A stretch of DNA of 64,000 nucleotides, taken from the NCBI GenBank assembly GCA_963708455.1, contig CAVPSQ010000007.1:62001-126000 (forward strand), read 5' to 3'. How positions within the stretch are numbered: position 1 is the stretch's first letter; each line of letters begins with the position of its first letter. A program made the position numbers and the translations under genes. The notes under the pieces are model-generated. The model was not told the origin of the DNA. It made no database searches and worked only from the letters and a program-made list of their open reading frames with translations. Positions 32,402 through 42,495 of this stretch are shown here, piece by piece. The stretch is from CAIMUS01 sp963708455 (GTDB taxonomy: Bacteria > Pseudomonadota > Gammaproteobacteria > Competibacterales > Competibacteraceae).

Positions 32402-32944
32402 TCAGGGTGCACCCAGCGTCGGCTCGGGCGTGGTCGCGCCGCGCTCCGCAGTCGCTGCTCCGGAAACGGTTGGTTCGGTTCCGGCTGGGGTCTCCAGTTC
32501 GGCGTCTTCGATATCTTCCAGCACGACATCCAGGCTGCCGCCCAGACTGACTTCGACTCCCAGGTTCAAGTTCTGCAGATAGATAACCACGCCGTTGTCG
32601 TTTCTCAGCACGGCGCCGCCGCCGCCCTGGATGGCCGTAAAACTGCCCCGTAATGCTCGGTATGTGCCCTGAAAATCTTCCAGTCGCTCCAGGTTATAGA
32701 CGACACCCAACGCATCCATCCAGGCCGCACCCAGAGACAACAGTTGGTAACCTTTGATGGCAAAAGGATAATCCTGGCCGTGCAAGCGGAGGCTGCCCCT
32801 GCCCTGAGTGTAACCGACCAGCAATCCGAAGGTGACGCCGGTAAAGGCCACCCGTCCGGAGGGCAACTGCTCTTCGGCCCAGGTGGGCGATAGGGCGTAA
32901 CCAAGCAGCAGCAGCAGACCAAGCAGTCGATGGCGGCGCGGCAT
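32402..32944 (-). CDS. Predicted periplasmic protein, function unknown
   Basis: Protein of 180 residues, start taken at ATG 32944. A clear signal peptide ends near SPTWAEEQ. The mature part is beta-rich, with many Gly and hydrophobic residues (VAFTGVTFGLLVGYTQGRGS, then LNLGVEVSLGGSLDVVLED). The C-terminal ~35 residues are an Ala/Thr/Pro/Glu-rich tail. It recalls small secreted beta proteins of the EipA/YSC84 type, but I cannot assign it. The gene is just upstream of the DKP-repeat gene on the same strand. Confidence 0.6.
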   Translation of the reverse strand: MPRRHRLLGLLLLLGYALSPTWAEEQLPSGRVAFTGVTFGLLVGYTQGRGSLRLHGQDYPFAIKGYQLLSLGAAWMDALGVVYNLERLEDFQGTYRALRGSFTAIQGGGGAVLRNDNGVVIYLQNLNLGVEVSLGGSLDVVLEDIEDAELETPAGTEPTVSGAATAERGATTPEPTLGAP

Positions 32945-33127
32945 GAGAAGGCTCCCGGATAGTCTATTAAATAGATAGGCTTGGATGATATACACGAGCA
33001 TCAGACTGCTGCTCCAGCGGCCAATTTACCACTTTTGCAGGGGTCGCGTCTCGTGTGCCGGAACAGGAGCAAGCATCTGCCCGAAGCACGATGATAAGCT
33101 CGTCACCGGTTTACCCTGAACCGCCGC

Positions 33128-33682
33128 TCAACCCGCCCGCACGATCCGCCCGCTGCTGAGATCGCGGATCTCACTCGGACGGGCGGCGCCACCGACCGGG
33201 CCGGCGAGGATGTAATCCACCTGGGTTCCCAATCTCCGCCGCACCGCCAGCGCACTGCGGGCGGGTGGGTGGCCGCCACTATTGGCGCTGGTGGATACCA
33301 GCGGTCCTCCCCAGGCGCGGCACAGCGCCGCCGCCAGCGGATGAGCGGTGACCCGCACCGCCAGGGAGTTATGCGCACCGCGCAGCCAGACCGGTGTGCG
33401 TCGGGCTGGCGCCAGCCAGGTCACCGGTCCAGGCCAGGTGGCTTGCAGACAGGCGAGGGCGGTCGCATCCAGAGGATCGAGGAAGCGTTCGAGCTGCTCC
33501 AGGCTGGCAGCGATCACAATCAACCCTTTGTTCAGGGAACGCCGCTTGATAGCCAGAATGCGCTGCACGGCCGCGGCGTTCAGGGGATCGCAGCCGAGTC
33601 CATAGACGGCCTCGGTAGGGTAGGCGATGACCTGTCCCAGCCGCAGTCGGCGCGCTGCCTCCCGCAAGCGGCTGTCCGTCAT
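33128..33682 (-). CDS. tsaC: L-threonylcarbamoyladenylate synthase TsaC
   Basis: Makes threonylcarbamoyl-AMP, the first step of the t6A37 modification of tRNAs. The 184-residue YrdC-type domain has IAYPTEAVYGLGCDP, KRRSLNKGLIVIA and VSTSANSGGHPPA. It partners with tsaD at 53676 in the same window. Its ATG overlaps the topA stop by four bases, as in other gammaproteobacteria. Confidence 0.93.
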   Translation of the reverse strand: MTDSRLREAARRLRLGQVIAYPTEAVYGLGCDPLNAAAVQRILAIKRRSLNKGLIVIAASLEQLERFLDPLDATALACLQATWPGPVTWLAPARRTPVWLRGAHNSLAVRVTAHPLAAALCRAWGGPLVSTSANSGGHPPARSALAVRRRLGTQVDYILAGPVGGAARPSEIRDLSSGRIVRAG

Positions 33683-36025
33683 CGCGAAGCGGTCGAGGCC
33701 CGGCTGGTTTTACTCTGCGTTGTCCGGTGACGGACGGTCTTTTTGGCCGGTGCCGCTTGTAGTAGCTGTTCACATTCGGCCAGAGCGAGGCTGTCCGGCT
33801 CGCGCCCCTTGGGCACTCGGGCATTGCGCTGGCCGTCGGTGACATAGGGTCCGAACCGGCCTTTGAGGACTTGGATGGCCGACTCGGAGAACGAGCGGAT
33901 GACCCTGCTGGCGCTCAACGCCTGGTGCTGGGCGATCAGTTCCAGGGCACGCTCCAGGGACACCGTGTAAGGATCGTCGTCGCCCTTGAGAGAGACGTAT
34001 TTGCCGCCGTAACGGACATAGGGTCCGAAGCGACCGATATTGACCTCGATCGGTTCGCTGGCCGCCGTCTCCCCCAGTTGCCGCGGCAACCGGAACAGGG
34101 CCAGAGCGTCCTCCAGGGTGATGGCGTCCATGCGCTGGTCCGACCTTAAGCCCGCGAAGCGGGGTTTTTCCTGGTCGTCCTTGGCGCCGATCTGCACGAA
34201 GGGACCGTAGCGACCCATGCGCACGCTGATCGGCCGCTGGGTCGCCGGATCGAACGCCCAGCTCGCGATCCGGCACGATTTCCTTGCGGGAGACGTTTTC
34301 CGCCTTGTCCTGCAGCAGCTGCTTGAAGTGTTTCCAAAAGGAGACCATCAGGGGAATCCAGTCCCGTTCGCCGCGCGCAATGGCGTCCAGTTCATCCTCC
34401 ATTTTGGCGGTGAAGTCGTAATCCACATACTGCGTAAAGTGTTGCGTGAGGAAGCGATTGACGATCCGGCCCACGTCGGTGGGGCGGAAACGACGGTTTT
34501 CCAGCACGGCGTAGTCGCGCTTCAGCAGCGTATCGATAATCGCCACATAGGTGGAAGGCCGGCCGATACCGAATTCCTCCAGCGTCTTGACCAGACTGGC
34601 TTCGCTGTAGCGCGGCGGCGGCTCGGTGAAATGCTGTTCCGGACGAATTGCCAGCAACCGCACCGGTTCCCCTTCGCACAACAGCGGCAGCGCGCGGTTG
34701 TCTTCATCCTCCTGCGCACGGTCATCGACGCCCTCCTGATAGACCGCCATGAAGCCCGGCTCGACCAGGGTGGAGCCGCTGGCGTGGAAAGTGTTGCCGG
34801 TGCCGCAGCCGAGATCGACCGCCACCGTAGCGAAGGTGGCCGGCAGCATCTGGCAGGCGACGGTGCGTTTCCAGATCAGTTCATACAATCGGAACTGCTG
34901 CTCCGTCAGGTGGGCGTGGATGGCGTCCGGCTCCAGCCGCGCCGCCGTGGGCCGGATCGCCTCGTGCGCTTCCTGCGCATTTTTCATCTTGGTTTTGTAG
35001 CTACGGGGGCTGGCAGGGAGATTGTCCCGTCCATAACGCTGCGCGATCAGGGCGCGGATTTCCTCCACGGCTTCGGCGGCGAGTTGCACCGAGTCGGTCC
35101 GCATATAGGTGATCAGCCCCACGGCACCGGCGCCGATGTCGATGCCCTCGTACAGTTGTTGGGCCAGACGCATGGTCAGCTGCGGCGGAAAACCCAGTTT
35201 GCGGGCGGCTTCCTGTTGCAGGGTGGAGGTGGTGAAAGGCGCCGCCGGATTGCGCTTGCGTTGCTTGTGGGTAACGCTGTCGACGGTCAGCCGACCCTGC
35301 CCGGCCTGCTGCAAGGCGGCTACCGCTGCCTGGGCGGCTGCGGCGGTGGTGATGCTGAACTGACTGAGTTTTTCGCCGGCATATTCGACCAGCCGGGCGC
35401 TGAAGGTGTCGCTGTCCTTGGCGGCGTCCGTTGCGATGCTCCAGTATTCCTGGGTCTCGAACTTTTCGATTTCCTGTTCTCGCTCGACCACCATGCGTAG
35501 CGCCGGCGATTGCACCCGGCCGGCGGACAGGCCGCGGCGGATCTTCCGCCATAACAGCGGCGACAGGTTGAATCCGACCAGATAGTCGAGTGCCCGGCGC
35601 GCTTGCTGGGCATTGATCAGCTCTTGCGACAGGCAGCGCGGGTGCTGCATAGCTTCCTGGATCGCCCGCTGGGTGATGGCGTTGAAGACGATGCGGCGCA
35701 CTGGTTTGTCGCGCAATACCTGCCGTTCCTTGAGGATCTCGTGCAAGTGCCAGGAGATGGCTTCGCCCTCCCGGTCCGGGTCGGTGGCCAGATACAGGGC
35801 GTCGGCTTTGTCCAGAGCTTTGGCGATCGCATCCACGTGCTTTGCGTTCTTGTCGATCAGCTCATAACGCATGGCGAAATTATGATCGGGATCGACGGCT
35901 CCCTCCTTGGGCGCCAGATCGCGGACATGCCCGTAGGAGGCCAGCACTTCGAAATCCTTGCCGAGATATTTCTTGATGGTTTTGGCCTTCGCCGGGGATT
36001 CTACGATGACCAGGTTCTTGCTCAT
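33679..36025 (-). pseudogene. topA: DNA topoisomerase I with one apparent frameshift
   Basis: Type IA topoisomerase that relaxes negative supercoils. From ATG 36025 the Toprim domain (NLVIVESPAKAKTIKKYLG, ATDPDREGEAISWH) and the active-site region (GLITYMRTDS with Tyr) are intact. One extra base at 34255 breaks the frame after PDRELG; removing it gives FDPATQRPISVRMGRYGPFV and continues to the stop at 33679. The full protein would be ~781 residues. The C-terminus has three Toprim_C-type repeats (GRFGPYVRYGGKYVSL) and no Cys4 zinc ribbons, unlike E. coli TopA. As topA is essential or nearly so, a sequence error is the likely cause. Confidence 0.88.
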
Positions 36026-36108
36026 AAACATCGCTTGGTGGGATCGGGACTGAGGCAACGCCGGCGCGCCGCCGGCCGCCGCCACGGAAATTTATTTAGA
36101 GGAGAGAA

Positions 36109-36585
36109 TCAGTGCAGATAATCGGGACTGTCTTCGAACATCAGATCCTCCATCCAGGCATAGGCTTCTTCCTGACCCGGTTGGTTGAACAGCACCATGA
36201 GGATGACCCACTTCAACTGATTGATGTCGATCTCCTCGGTTTCCAGCGCCAGCACCCGGTCGATGACCAGCTCGCGCGTTTCCGAACTGAGCACACCCGC
36301 CTGCTCCAGAAACAGCAGGAAGCCCCGGCACTCCACGTCGAGGCGGGCGCTTTCCGGCGAGGTGTAGATGCGGAAGGTGTGCTCCTCGGTGAGAGTTATT
36401 ACCGGCGCCTCCTGGCGTGCCGCCAGCCCGTCCAGCCAGTCGAAAGCCTGAGATATCTCCGTCAGAGGAAAGCCTGCCTCCAGCAGTTCGGTCTCTATCG
36501 ATTCCCGGTCCGGGAAGATGTCGCTATCGTCGCTCAGATAGTTCTGAAACAGGTACATCAACACGTCCAAGACGTTTTCTTTCAT
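36109..36585 (-). CDS. smg: Smg family protein (DUF494)
   Basis: Protein of 158 residues matching the Smg/DUF494 family: MKENVLDVLMYLFQNYLSDD at the start, an acidic middle, and ITLTEEHTFRIYTSPESARL followed by GFLLFLEQAGVLSSETRELV. It is highly acidic and helical. Function is uncertain, though it has been linked to DprA by constant adjacency. It lies between dprA and topA in the usual order. Confidence 0.9.
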   Translation of the reverse strand: MKENVLDVLMYLFQNYLSDDSDIFPDRESIETELLEAGFPLTEISQAFDWLDGLAARQEAPVITLTEEHTFRIYTSPESARLDVECRGFLLFLEQAGVLSSETRELVIDRVLALETEEIDINQLKWVILMVLFNQPGQEEAYAWMEDLMFEDSPDYLH

Positions 36586-36596
36586 CGCGAAAAACC

Positions 36597-37697
36597 TCAG
36601 TTCAGCCGGGAATACAATCCCCCTGGAGCGGCGGCGACCAAGCCTTGCAGCTCCAATATAAGCAGCATGGAGGAAACCACATCAGCCGTCAATCCGCAGC
36701 GTTCGACCAGCCAGTCCACCGACACCGTCTGTTGCCCCAACTGGTCGAGCAACTGCCGGTAATCGTGGTCCAGTTCGGGCGCCGGCGGCGGCTCTTCTTG
36801 TGCCGGCAGGTCCGCTGCCGCCGCGGCCAGCGGGCCGAGTTCCTCGATAATGTCGGCCGCTGTTTCGACCAGCTTGGCACCCTGCCGGATCAGGTGATGG
36901 CAGCCTTTGGCCATGGTGTTGTGAATGGAGCCGGGGATAGCGAACACCTCGCGTCCCTGTTCGCCGGCCAGCCGGGCCGTGATCAGCGAGCCGCTGCGTA
37001 GCGAGGCTTCGATCACCAGCGTCCCCAGCGCCAGACCGCTGATGATCCGGTTGCGGCGCGGAAAGTTCTCGGCCACGGCCGGGGTGCCGGGCGGCAGCTC
37101 GGTGACCAGGGCGCCAGCGGCGGCGATGGCGTGGGCCAGTTCGCGATGGGCGGCCGGATAAATCCGGTCGGGACCGGTACCCATCACGGCAATGGTGCGT
37201 CCCTGAGCGGCCAGGGCGCCGCGGTGCGCTTGCATATCCACGCCGAGGGCCAGACCGCTGGTGATCGCTATACCGAAACCCGCCAGGTGGGCAGCGAACT
37301 GACGGGCCGTCTCCTTGCCGGCCGGGGTGGGATTGCGCGTACCGACGATGGCGATTTGCGGCGTCCGCAGACAAGCGGGATCGCCGTGCGCGAACAGCAG
37401 CGGCGGCGGCGACGCAATCTGCCGCAGTAAGGGCGGATAGCGGGGGTCCTGCAGGGCGAGCAGATGGTTGCCGGGTTGCGCCAGCCAGACCAGATCCTGC
37501 TCCACCAGCGGCCAGGCCGGGGCATCCAGATAATCCAGGGCCGTCGCCGGCAGATGCAACGCTTCCCAATCGCTGCGGCGGGCGGCGAACACCGCCTGCG
37601 GCGAGCCGAATGCCTGTACCAGCCGGGCGAACCGCGCCGGGCCGATGCCGGGCGCCCGCCACAGCGCCAGCCAATAGGGCGCTTCGTCGGCATTCAT
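36597..37697 (-). CDS. dprA: DNA-processing protein DprA
   Basis: Loads RecA on incoming single-stranded DNA during transformation. The 366-residue product has an N-terminal SAM-like helical region (residues ~10-70), the Rossmann domain with IAIVGTRNPTPAGKETARQF, ITSGLALGVDMQAHRGAL and PRRNRIISGLALGTLVIEAS, and a C-terminal winged helix (~300-360, QQTVSVDWLVERCGLTADVV). Competence is therefore possible, though no other competence genes are in the window. The start ATG 37697 is 11 bases after the LysM gene stop. Confidence 0.94.
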   Translation of the reverse strand: MNADEAPYWLALWRAPGIGPARFARLVQAFGSPQAVFAARRSDWEALHLPATALDYLDAPAWPLVEQDLVWLAQPGNHLLALQDPRYPPLLRQIASPPPLLFAHGDPACLRTPQIAIVGTRNPTPAGKETARQFAAHLAGFGIAITSGLALGVDMQAHRGALAAQGRTIAVMGTGPDRIYPAAHRELAHAIAAAGALVTELPPGTPAVAENFPRRNRIISGLALGTLVIEASLRSGSLITARLAGEQGREVFAIPGSIHNTMAKGCHHLIRQGAKLVETAADIIEELGPLAAAAADLPAQEEPPPAPELDHDYRQLLDQLGQQTVSVDWLVERCGLTADVVSSMLLILELQGLVAAAPGGLYSRLN

Positions 37698-37708
37698 GGC
37701 GGGTTGGC

Positions 37709-38872
37709 TCAGGGTTCACCCACGCCGTCGCATCTCTCGACGTAGTCCCGCATCGCCGTGATCAACCCGTAACTGACCTGGTCGTAGACTTTGTACAGCA
37801 TCAGCGTGGCGATGTTGTGAGCGGGCAGACGCCCGGCATAACCAGCACAGTTCCGCAGACCGCGACCGGTGCTGTACACTCCCAGCATATCGCCCACTGT
37901 GACGCCGTTCCCGGCGCCGAGGTTGACCACTACGCTTTGATACTGGCCGGCAACCACATTGTTGCCCAAGAGCGAAATAATCTGTCCCTGCAGGTCCGGC
38001 GGCGGGGCCTGCAGGGTGAAGTTGTAGGGTTCGACCGCCGTAAACTGATCGGCAGGAAACAGGCGGTCGCCGGCGCGCGCCTCCATCTGACTATCGGTCA
38101 TCACCAGTACGGCCGGTTGCTCCTCTTCCGCCTTTTCCAGCACGGCCGTGCCCACGAACGCACCGCCGAAGCCCAGCGATTGGCCACTTCCCGGATCGCG
38201 ATATTCACCCAGGGGGTGGAACACGCGATAGCGGCGTTGGTCAGAGGAATCCAGACCGGTAACATAGATATAAACCCAGCCGGCAGGCAACAACACCCGG
38301 TCGTCGTAGTTGCTGACAATGACCGGTGCGGCTTCCCAATCGGAGCTGTCCACCACGATGGATTCCTTGAGGAACCCGGCCACGGCTGCCCTGGGCAGGG
38401 TGGCAATGGGCTGGCTGAGCGCCTCGACCCGCGCCTGGGGTGACAGCCGGACAGTGTCCGCGGCGCTGGCGGTGGCGGGGCGCAGGTGCGGCTGGCCCGG
38501 CTCGTCAACCAGTTCGATGATCTGGCCAGGATAGAGCTGCGTGGCGGCGGTGCCCGCCGCGGGACGCCAGACCTCCTGCCACCGCCACGGTTGTTCCAGG
38601 AACACCCCGGCCACCTGCAGCAGTGTATCGTCGGGCTTCACCACATAGTTTTGCGGGCGATCGGCACGCCAGCGGACCGGTCCGGCAGGCGGGCGGGCCC
38701 GCCGGGGAACAACCGGAGGACTGGCCGGCCCGGCAGCGGTGGCGGAGGTCTCGAGCAGGGGCGGCCCGACCGGCGCGACCGAGCGGGGCGCCCCGCCGGG
38801 CAGTGGCAACTGGGAACAACCGGCCGCCGTACATAAAGCCAGGATGCCGGTCCAATACAGCGTCTTGCTCAT
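37709..38872 (-). CDS. LysM-domain lipoprotein
   Basis: Predicted lipoprotein of 387 residues (lipobox LCTAAGC, Cys 19) with a Pro/Ala-rich stretch, then a LysM domain (NYVVKPDDTLLQVAGVFLEQ, residues ~76-125) that binds peptidoglycan. A large C-terminal beta-rich region of unknown function follows (GWVYIYVTGLDSSDQRRYRV, then VVNLGAGNGVTVGDMLGVYS). Homologues lie upstream of dprA-smg-topA in many gammaproteobacteria. It is probably an outer-membrane or envelope protein anchoring to the cell wall. It is divergent from def. Confidence 0.87.
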   Translation of the reverse strand: MSKTLYWTGILALCTAAGCSQLPLPGGAPRSVAPVGPPLLETSATAAGPASPPVVPRRARPPAGPVRWRADRPQNYVVKPDDTLLQVAGVFLEQPWRWQEVWRPAAGTAATQLYPGQIIELVDEPGQPHLRPATASAADTVRLSPQARVEALSQPIATLPRAAVAGFLKESIVVDSSDWEAAPVIVSNYDDRVLLPAGWVYIYVTGLDSSDQRRYRVFHPLGEYRDPGSGQSLGFGGAFVGTAVLEKAEEEQPAVLVMTDSQMEARAGDRLFPADQFTAVEPYNFTLQAPPPDLQGQIISLLGNNVVAGQYQSVVVNLGAGNGVTVGDMLGVYSTGRGLRNCAGYAGRLPAHNIATLMLYKVYDQVSYGLITAMRDYVERCDGVGEP

Positions 38873-39029
38873 CGCTTTATATCTTCAGGAATCGGAAAAA
38901 TCGGCTGGAGGGCAGGAAATCACTGTCAGGGAAGTATAGCGGTTTTCTGGGTATTTCTTGTATTATTTACGATACGTCCGTGACATTTTTATTGCACGTG
39001 TGACAACTGAAGGTTCCGGCGAGTTGACC

Positions 39030-39557
39030 ATGGCACGCTTAAACATCCTGCATTTTCCCGACCCACGCCTGCGCCAGCCGGCCGTGCCGGTCGATACCAT
39101 CGACGACGAGGTGCGCCGTCTCATCGACGCTATGCTGGAGACCATGTACGCAGCGCCCGGCATCGGCCTGGCGGCCAATCAGGTCAACGTGCGCAAGCGC
39201 ATCATCGTCATCAATATCTCCGAACAGCGCAATCAGCCACTGGTGCTGATCAACCCCACGATAGTGCAGCGTTCGGGCAAGGCGGAGACGGAAGAAGGCT
39301 GTCTGTCGGTGCCCGGTTTTCACGAGCCGGTGCGGCGGGCGGACAGCATCCGGGGGAGCGCCCTGGATCGCGACGGCGAGCCGGTCGAACTAGCCGCCGC
39401 GGGTCTACTGGCCGTCTGCATTCAGCACGAACTGGACCATCTGGATGGCAAGCTGTTCGTGGATTATCTGTCCCCGCTCAAGCGCAACTGGATCCGCAAG
39501 AAACTGGAGAAGCAACAGCGCGCTGACACCCGCGCCGGCCAGCCGGCGTTACGGTGA
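39030..39557 (+). CDS. def: Peptide deformylase
   Basis: Removes the formyl group from nascent proteins. The product has 175 residues with the three metal-site motifs: GIGLAANQVNV, EEGCLSVPGF (Cys ligand) and QHELDHLDGK (two His and catalytic Glu). Start ATG 39030 (MARLNILHFPDPRLRQP) agrees with family length; the frame extends upstream but that part is not conserved. It is followed by fmt, which supplies the formyl group. Confidence 0.96.
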   Translation: MARLNILHFPDPRLRQPAVPVDTIDDEVRRLIDAMLETMYAAPGIGLAANQVNVRKRIIVINISEQRNQPLVLINPTIVQRSGKAETEEGCLSVPGFHEPVRRADSIRGSALDRDGEPVELAAAGLLAVCIQHELDHLDGKLFVDYLSPLKRNWIRKKLEKQQRADTRAGQPALR

Positions 39558-39642
39558 AAGCCGGCGCGTGGCAAGCGGCTTTCCGAGGATCCGCCCGACC
39601 TGCCAGCCCGCGTGGCGCGGCGGTGCACCGTAGCACCGGCGC

Positions 39643-40581
39643 ATGACCGTTCCACCCCTGCGCATCGTATTTGCGGGTACGCCCGACTTCGCCGTGCCCA
39701 GCCTGGAGGCACTGCGCGCCGCCGGCTATCACCTGTGTGCGGTCTATACGCAGCCGGATCGCCCGGCCGGGCGCGGCCGGCAGTTACGGGCCGGGCCGGT
39801 CAAGCAGCAGGCGCAGGGATTGCCGCTGCGACAACCGATCAGCTGGCGCGATCCCGCCGTCCAGCGCGAACTGGCAGCGCTGGCACCCGAACTGATGGTG
39901 GTGGTCGCCTATGGCCTGCTGCTGCCCCCGGCGGTGTTGCAGATTCCGCGTCTGGGCTGCGTCAATGTGCATGCCTCGCTGCTGCCGCGCTGGCGTGGCG
40001 CCGCGCCGATCCAGCGCGCCCTGCTGGCCGGCGACCGGGAAACCGGTGTCACTCTGATGCAGATCGACGCCGGGCTGGATACCGGTGCGGTGCTCGGCGC
40101 TGCTGTCTGCCCGATCAAGGCGGACATGACCGGGGGCGAGTTGCACGATCGGCTGGCAGCGCTGGGCGCCCAGACCCTGCTGCGGCTGCTGCCGGCGCTG
40201 GCGGCAGGGAAACTGACTGCGCAGCCGCAGGACGAGGCACAGGCTACCTATGCCGCCAAGCTGGACAAGGCGGAGGCGGCCCTGGATTGGACCCAGCCGG
40301 CGCTGTTATTGGAGCGGCGAGTGCTGGCTTTCAATCCCTGGCCGGTGGCGCACACCTGGCTGGACGGGCAGGCGCTGCGCATCTGGCGCGCCCGGGCGCT
40401 GTGCGAACCAAGCGCCGCTCCGCCCGGCAGCGTGCTGCGGCAGGAGCGGACCGGCATCGACGTGGCCACCGGGGCCGGGGTGTTGCGCATGACCGAATTG
40501 CAGTGGCCCGGCCGCCGTTCTCTGCCGGCGGCGGATTTCAGCAATGCCTGCAGTTTGCTGGGCCGGGTGCTGGGCCGCTGA
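39643..40581 (+). CDS. fmt: Methionyl-tRNA formyltransferase
   Basis: Formylates initiator Met-tRNA using 10-formyl-THF. Of its 312 residues, the N-terminal Rossmann domain has RIVFAGTPDFAVPSLEALRA, the folate/catalytic site NVHASLLPRWRGAAPIQRAL (Asn, His) and QIDAGLDTGAVL with Asp. The C-terminal OB-like tRNA domain starts near residue 205. ATG 39643 is 85 bases after def. The gene has an unusually long antisense and alternative-frame reading space because of its high GC content. Confidence 0.95.
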   Translation: MTVPPLRIVFAGTPDFAVPSLEALRAAGYHLCAVYTQPDRPAGRGRQLRAGPVKQQAQGLPLRQPISWRDPAVQRELAALAPELMVVVAYGLLLPPAVLQIPRLGCVNVHASLLPRWRGAAPIQRALLAGDRETGVTLMQIDAGLDTGAVLGAAVCPIKADMTGGELHDRLAALGAQTLLRLLPALAAGKLTAQPQDEAQATYAAKLDKAEAALDWTQPALLLERRVLAFNPWPVAHTWLDGQALRIWRARALCEPSAAPPGSVLRQERTGIDVATGAGVLRMTELQWPGRRSLPAADFSNACSLLGRVLGR

Positions 40582-40600
40582 CGCCGCGGAGGTGAGCCGG

Positions 40601-41914
40601 ATGACTGGAACGAGCAGCGCCTGCAGCGCCCGCTCCGCCGCCGCCTGGGCCCTGGGCCAGGTGGTCGGCGCCGGGCAATCCCTCAACACCGTGCTGCCGG
40701 CGGCGCTGCAGCGGGTTGCGGCACGCGAGCACGGCCTGGTGCGGGAATTGTGTTACGGCTCCCTGCGCTGGTATCCGCAGTTGCACTATTTGTTGGGGCG
40801 GCTGTTGCGCAAACCACTCGAACCGGCCGAGCACCAAGTCGAGGCGCTGCTGTTACTGGGGCTGTACCAACTGCTGCACCTGCGCGTGCCGGCTTACGCC
40901 GCCGTTTCCGAAGTGGTGGACGCGGCGCGCGCGTTGGGTAAGACCCGGGCGACCGGTCTGATCAACGCCGTGTTGCGCAACTTCCAGCGCCGCCGTGCCG
41001 ACTGGCTGGCCGAACTGGAACGCGACCCCGGTGGGCGCACCGCCCATCCGGCTTGGCTGTTGCAGCGGTTGCAGGCCGACTGGCCCGATCACTGGCAAGC
41101 TATCGTGGCGGCCAATAACGCCCGCCCCCCTTGCAGCCTGCGGGTGAATCTGGCGCGGCTTAGCCGCGACCACTATCGGGAGCAACTGGCCGCCGCCGCT
41201 CTCGGGGCACAGCCGGCGGTGTTCAGCGCAGCGGGTCTGATCCTCGACCGGGCCTGCGACGTGGACGCTCTGCCGGGTTTCAGGGAAGGTCTGGTGTCGG
41301 TGCAGGACGGTGCCGCGCAACTGGCCGCCGGGTTGTTGCAACTGGAGCCCGGCCTGCGCGTCCTGGACGCCTGCGCGGCGCCGGGTGGCAAAACGGGCCA
41401 TATACTGGAAACCGAACCCAGGCTGGTGTTGCTGGCCCTGGACAGCGACGCCGCCCGCCTGCGACAGGTGCAGGATAATCTCGACCGGCTCGGTCTGACG
41501 GCCGCCGTCCGCCAGGGGGACGCCACTACCCCGACTGCTTGGTGGGACGGCGTGTACTACGACCGCATTCTACTGGACGTTCCCTGCTCCGGCGGCGGTG
41601 TGCTGCGCCGCCATCCGGATATCAAAGTGCTGCGCCGCGCCACCGACATCGAGCCGCTGGCCACCCGGCAGCGCGCTTTGCTGGAAGCGTTGTGGCCGTT
41701 GCTGCGGCCCGGCGGCAGGCTGGTCTACGCCACCTGTACTCTGCTCAAACAGGAAAACGAGGATAACATAGCCGCTTTCCTCGCCGCCCATGCCGACGCC
41801 CGCGATTGTCCCATCCAGGCCGGGTGGGGCCACGCTCGAACTCCAGGCAGACAAATCCTGCCGGGCGAAGCGGCAATGGATGGTTTTTATTACGCTTGTC
41901 TGCTCAAGGATTAA
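40601..41914 (+). CDS. rsmB: 16S rRNA m5C967 methyltransferase RsmB
   Basis: Methylates C967 of 16S rRNA. The 437-residue product has an N-terminal NusB-like RNA-binding domain (residues ~10-140) and a SAM-dependent domain with LDACAAPGGKTGHILETEP, the nucleophile region LLDVPCSGGGVLRRHPDIK and VYATCTL with the second Cys. ATG 40601 (MTGTSSACSARSAAAWALGQ) lies 19 bases after fmt; the open frame begins earlier inside fmt. Its TAA is followed two bases later by the start of the DUF4390 gene. Confidence 0.94.
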   Translation: MTGTSSACSARSAAAWALGQVVGAGQSLNTVLPAALQRVAAREHGLVRELCYGSLRWYPQLHYLLGRLLRKPLEPAEHQVEALLLLGLYQLLHLRVPAYAAVSEVVDAARALGKTRATGLINAVLRNFQRRRADWLAELERDPGGRTAHPAWLLQRLQADWPDHWQAIVAANNARPPCSLRVNLARLSRDHYREQLAAAALGAQPAVFSAAGLILDRACDVDALPGFREGLVSVQDGAAQLAAGLLQLEPGLRVLDACAAPGGKTGHILETEPRLVLLALDSDAARLRQVQDNLDRLGLTAAVRQGDATTPTAWWDGVYYDRILLDVPCSGGGVLRRHPDIKVLRRATDIEPLATRQRALLEALWPLLRPGGRLVYATCTLLKQENEDNIAAFLAAHADARDCPIQAGWGHARTPGRQILPGEAAMDGFYYACLLKD

Positions 41915-41916
41915 TC

Positions 41917-42495
41917 GTGCCGCTTGCTTGCATCGCCGCGCTCCGCCGTAGACCCCACCTCGGGCTGTATCTGCTGCTTGGCTTCCTGTTGCCGGCGGCG
42001 TTGGTGTTCGCCGCCAATTTCCGGGTGGTGTACGCCAACACCCATCTGGAAAAAGGCATTTACTACCTGGACGCGAGCATCAAATACCGCTTCCGCGACG
42101 AGCCCCTGCAAGCCCTGCAAAGCGGAGTTCCGCTGGTCTTCGGGCTGGACATCCAGGTGTACCGGCAGCGGGAATGGCTGTGGGACGACACCGTCGCCAA
42201 TATGCGGCAGCGCTATCGCCTGGAATATCATGCGTTGTCCCGCCAGTATCTGGTCACCAACCTGAACAACAGCGCAGTGAGGGGGTATCCCGAGCTGGAC
42301 GCCGCCACTCAGGCGCTCGGTCAGGTCGAACGTTTTCCCCTGCTGGACGCCAGCCAGTTGGCGCCCGGCGGGGTGTATTTCGTCAGGTTGCGCGCCAACT
42401 TCGACATCGACGCGCTGCCGGCGCCTTTACAACTGATCGCCTATCTGGCGCCGGCCTGGCGCCTGGCCAGTGAATGGCGCACATGGCCACTTTAA
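41917..42495 (+). CDS. DUF4390 domain protein
   Basis: Protein of 192 residues beginning at GTG 41917. A single N-terminal hydrophobic segment (HLGLYLLLGFLLPAALVFAA) acts as signal or anchor, followed by a beta-rich periplasmic DUF4390 domain (KGIYYLDASIKYRFRDEPLQ, then GVPLVFGLDIQVYRQREWLW). DUF4390 genes regularly precede ntrY-type kinases and follow rsmB, as here, so it may feed envelope information to the kinase; that is inference. It overlaps the kinase gene by 22 bases. Confidence 0.82.
   Translation: MPLACIAALRRRPHLGLYLLLGFLLPAALVFAANFRVVYANTHLEKGIYYLDASIKYRFRDEPLQALQSGVPLVFGLDIQVYRQREWLWDDTVANMRQRYRLEYHALSRQYLVTNLNNSAVRGYPELDAATQALGQVERFPLLDASQLAPGGVYFVRLRANFDIDALPAPLQLIAYLAPAWRLASEWRTWPL

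Noticed and set aside
34217..35500. 427-codon open frame on the plus strand opposite topA
   Set aside because: It lies wholly antisense to topA, has GC-rich shadow composition and no ribosome-binding site or recognisable domain.
36682..37719. 345-codon open frame overlapping dprA
   Set aside because: Rossmann and winged-helix motifs are in the dprA frame; this is a low-complexity shadow.
39612..40595. 327-codon open frame overlapping fmt on the same strand
   Set aside because: The fmt frame carries all family motifs; this one is an Ala/Gly/Arg-rich frame shadow.
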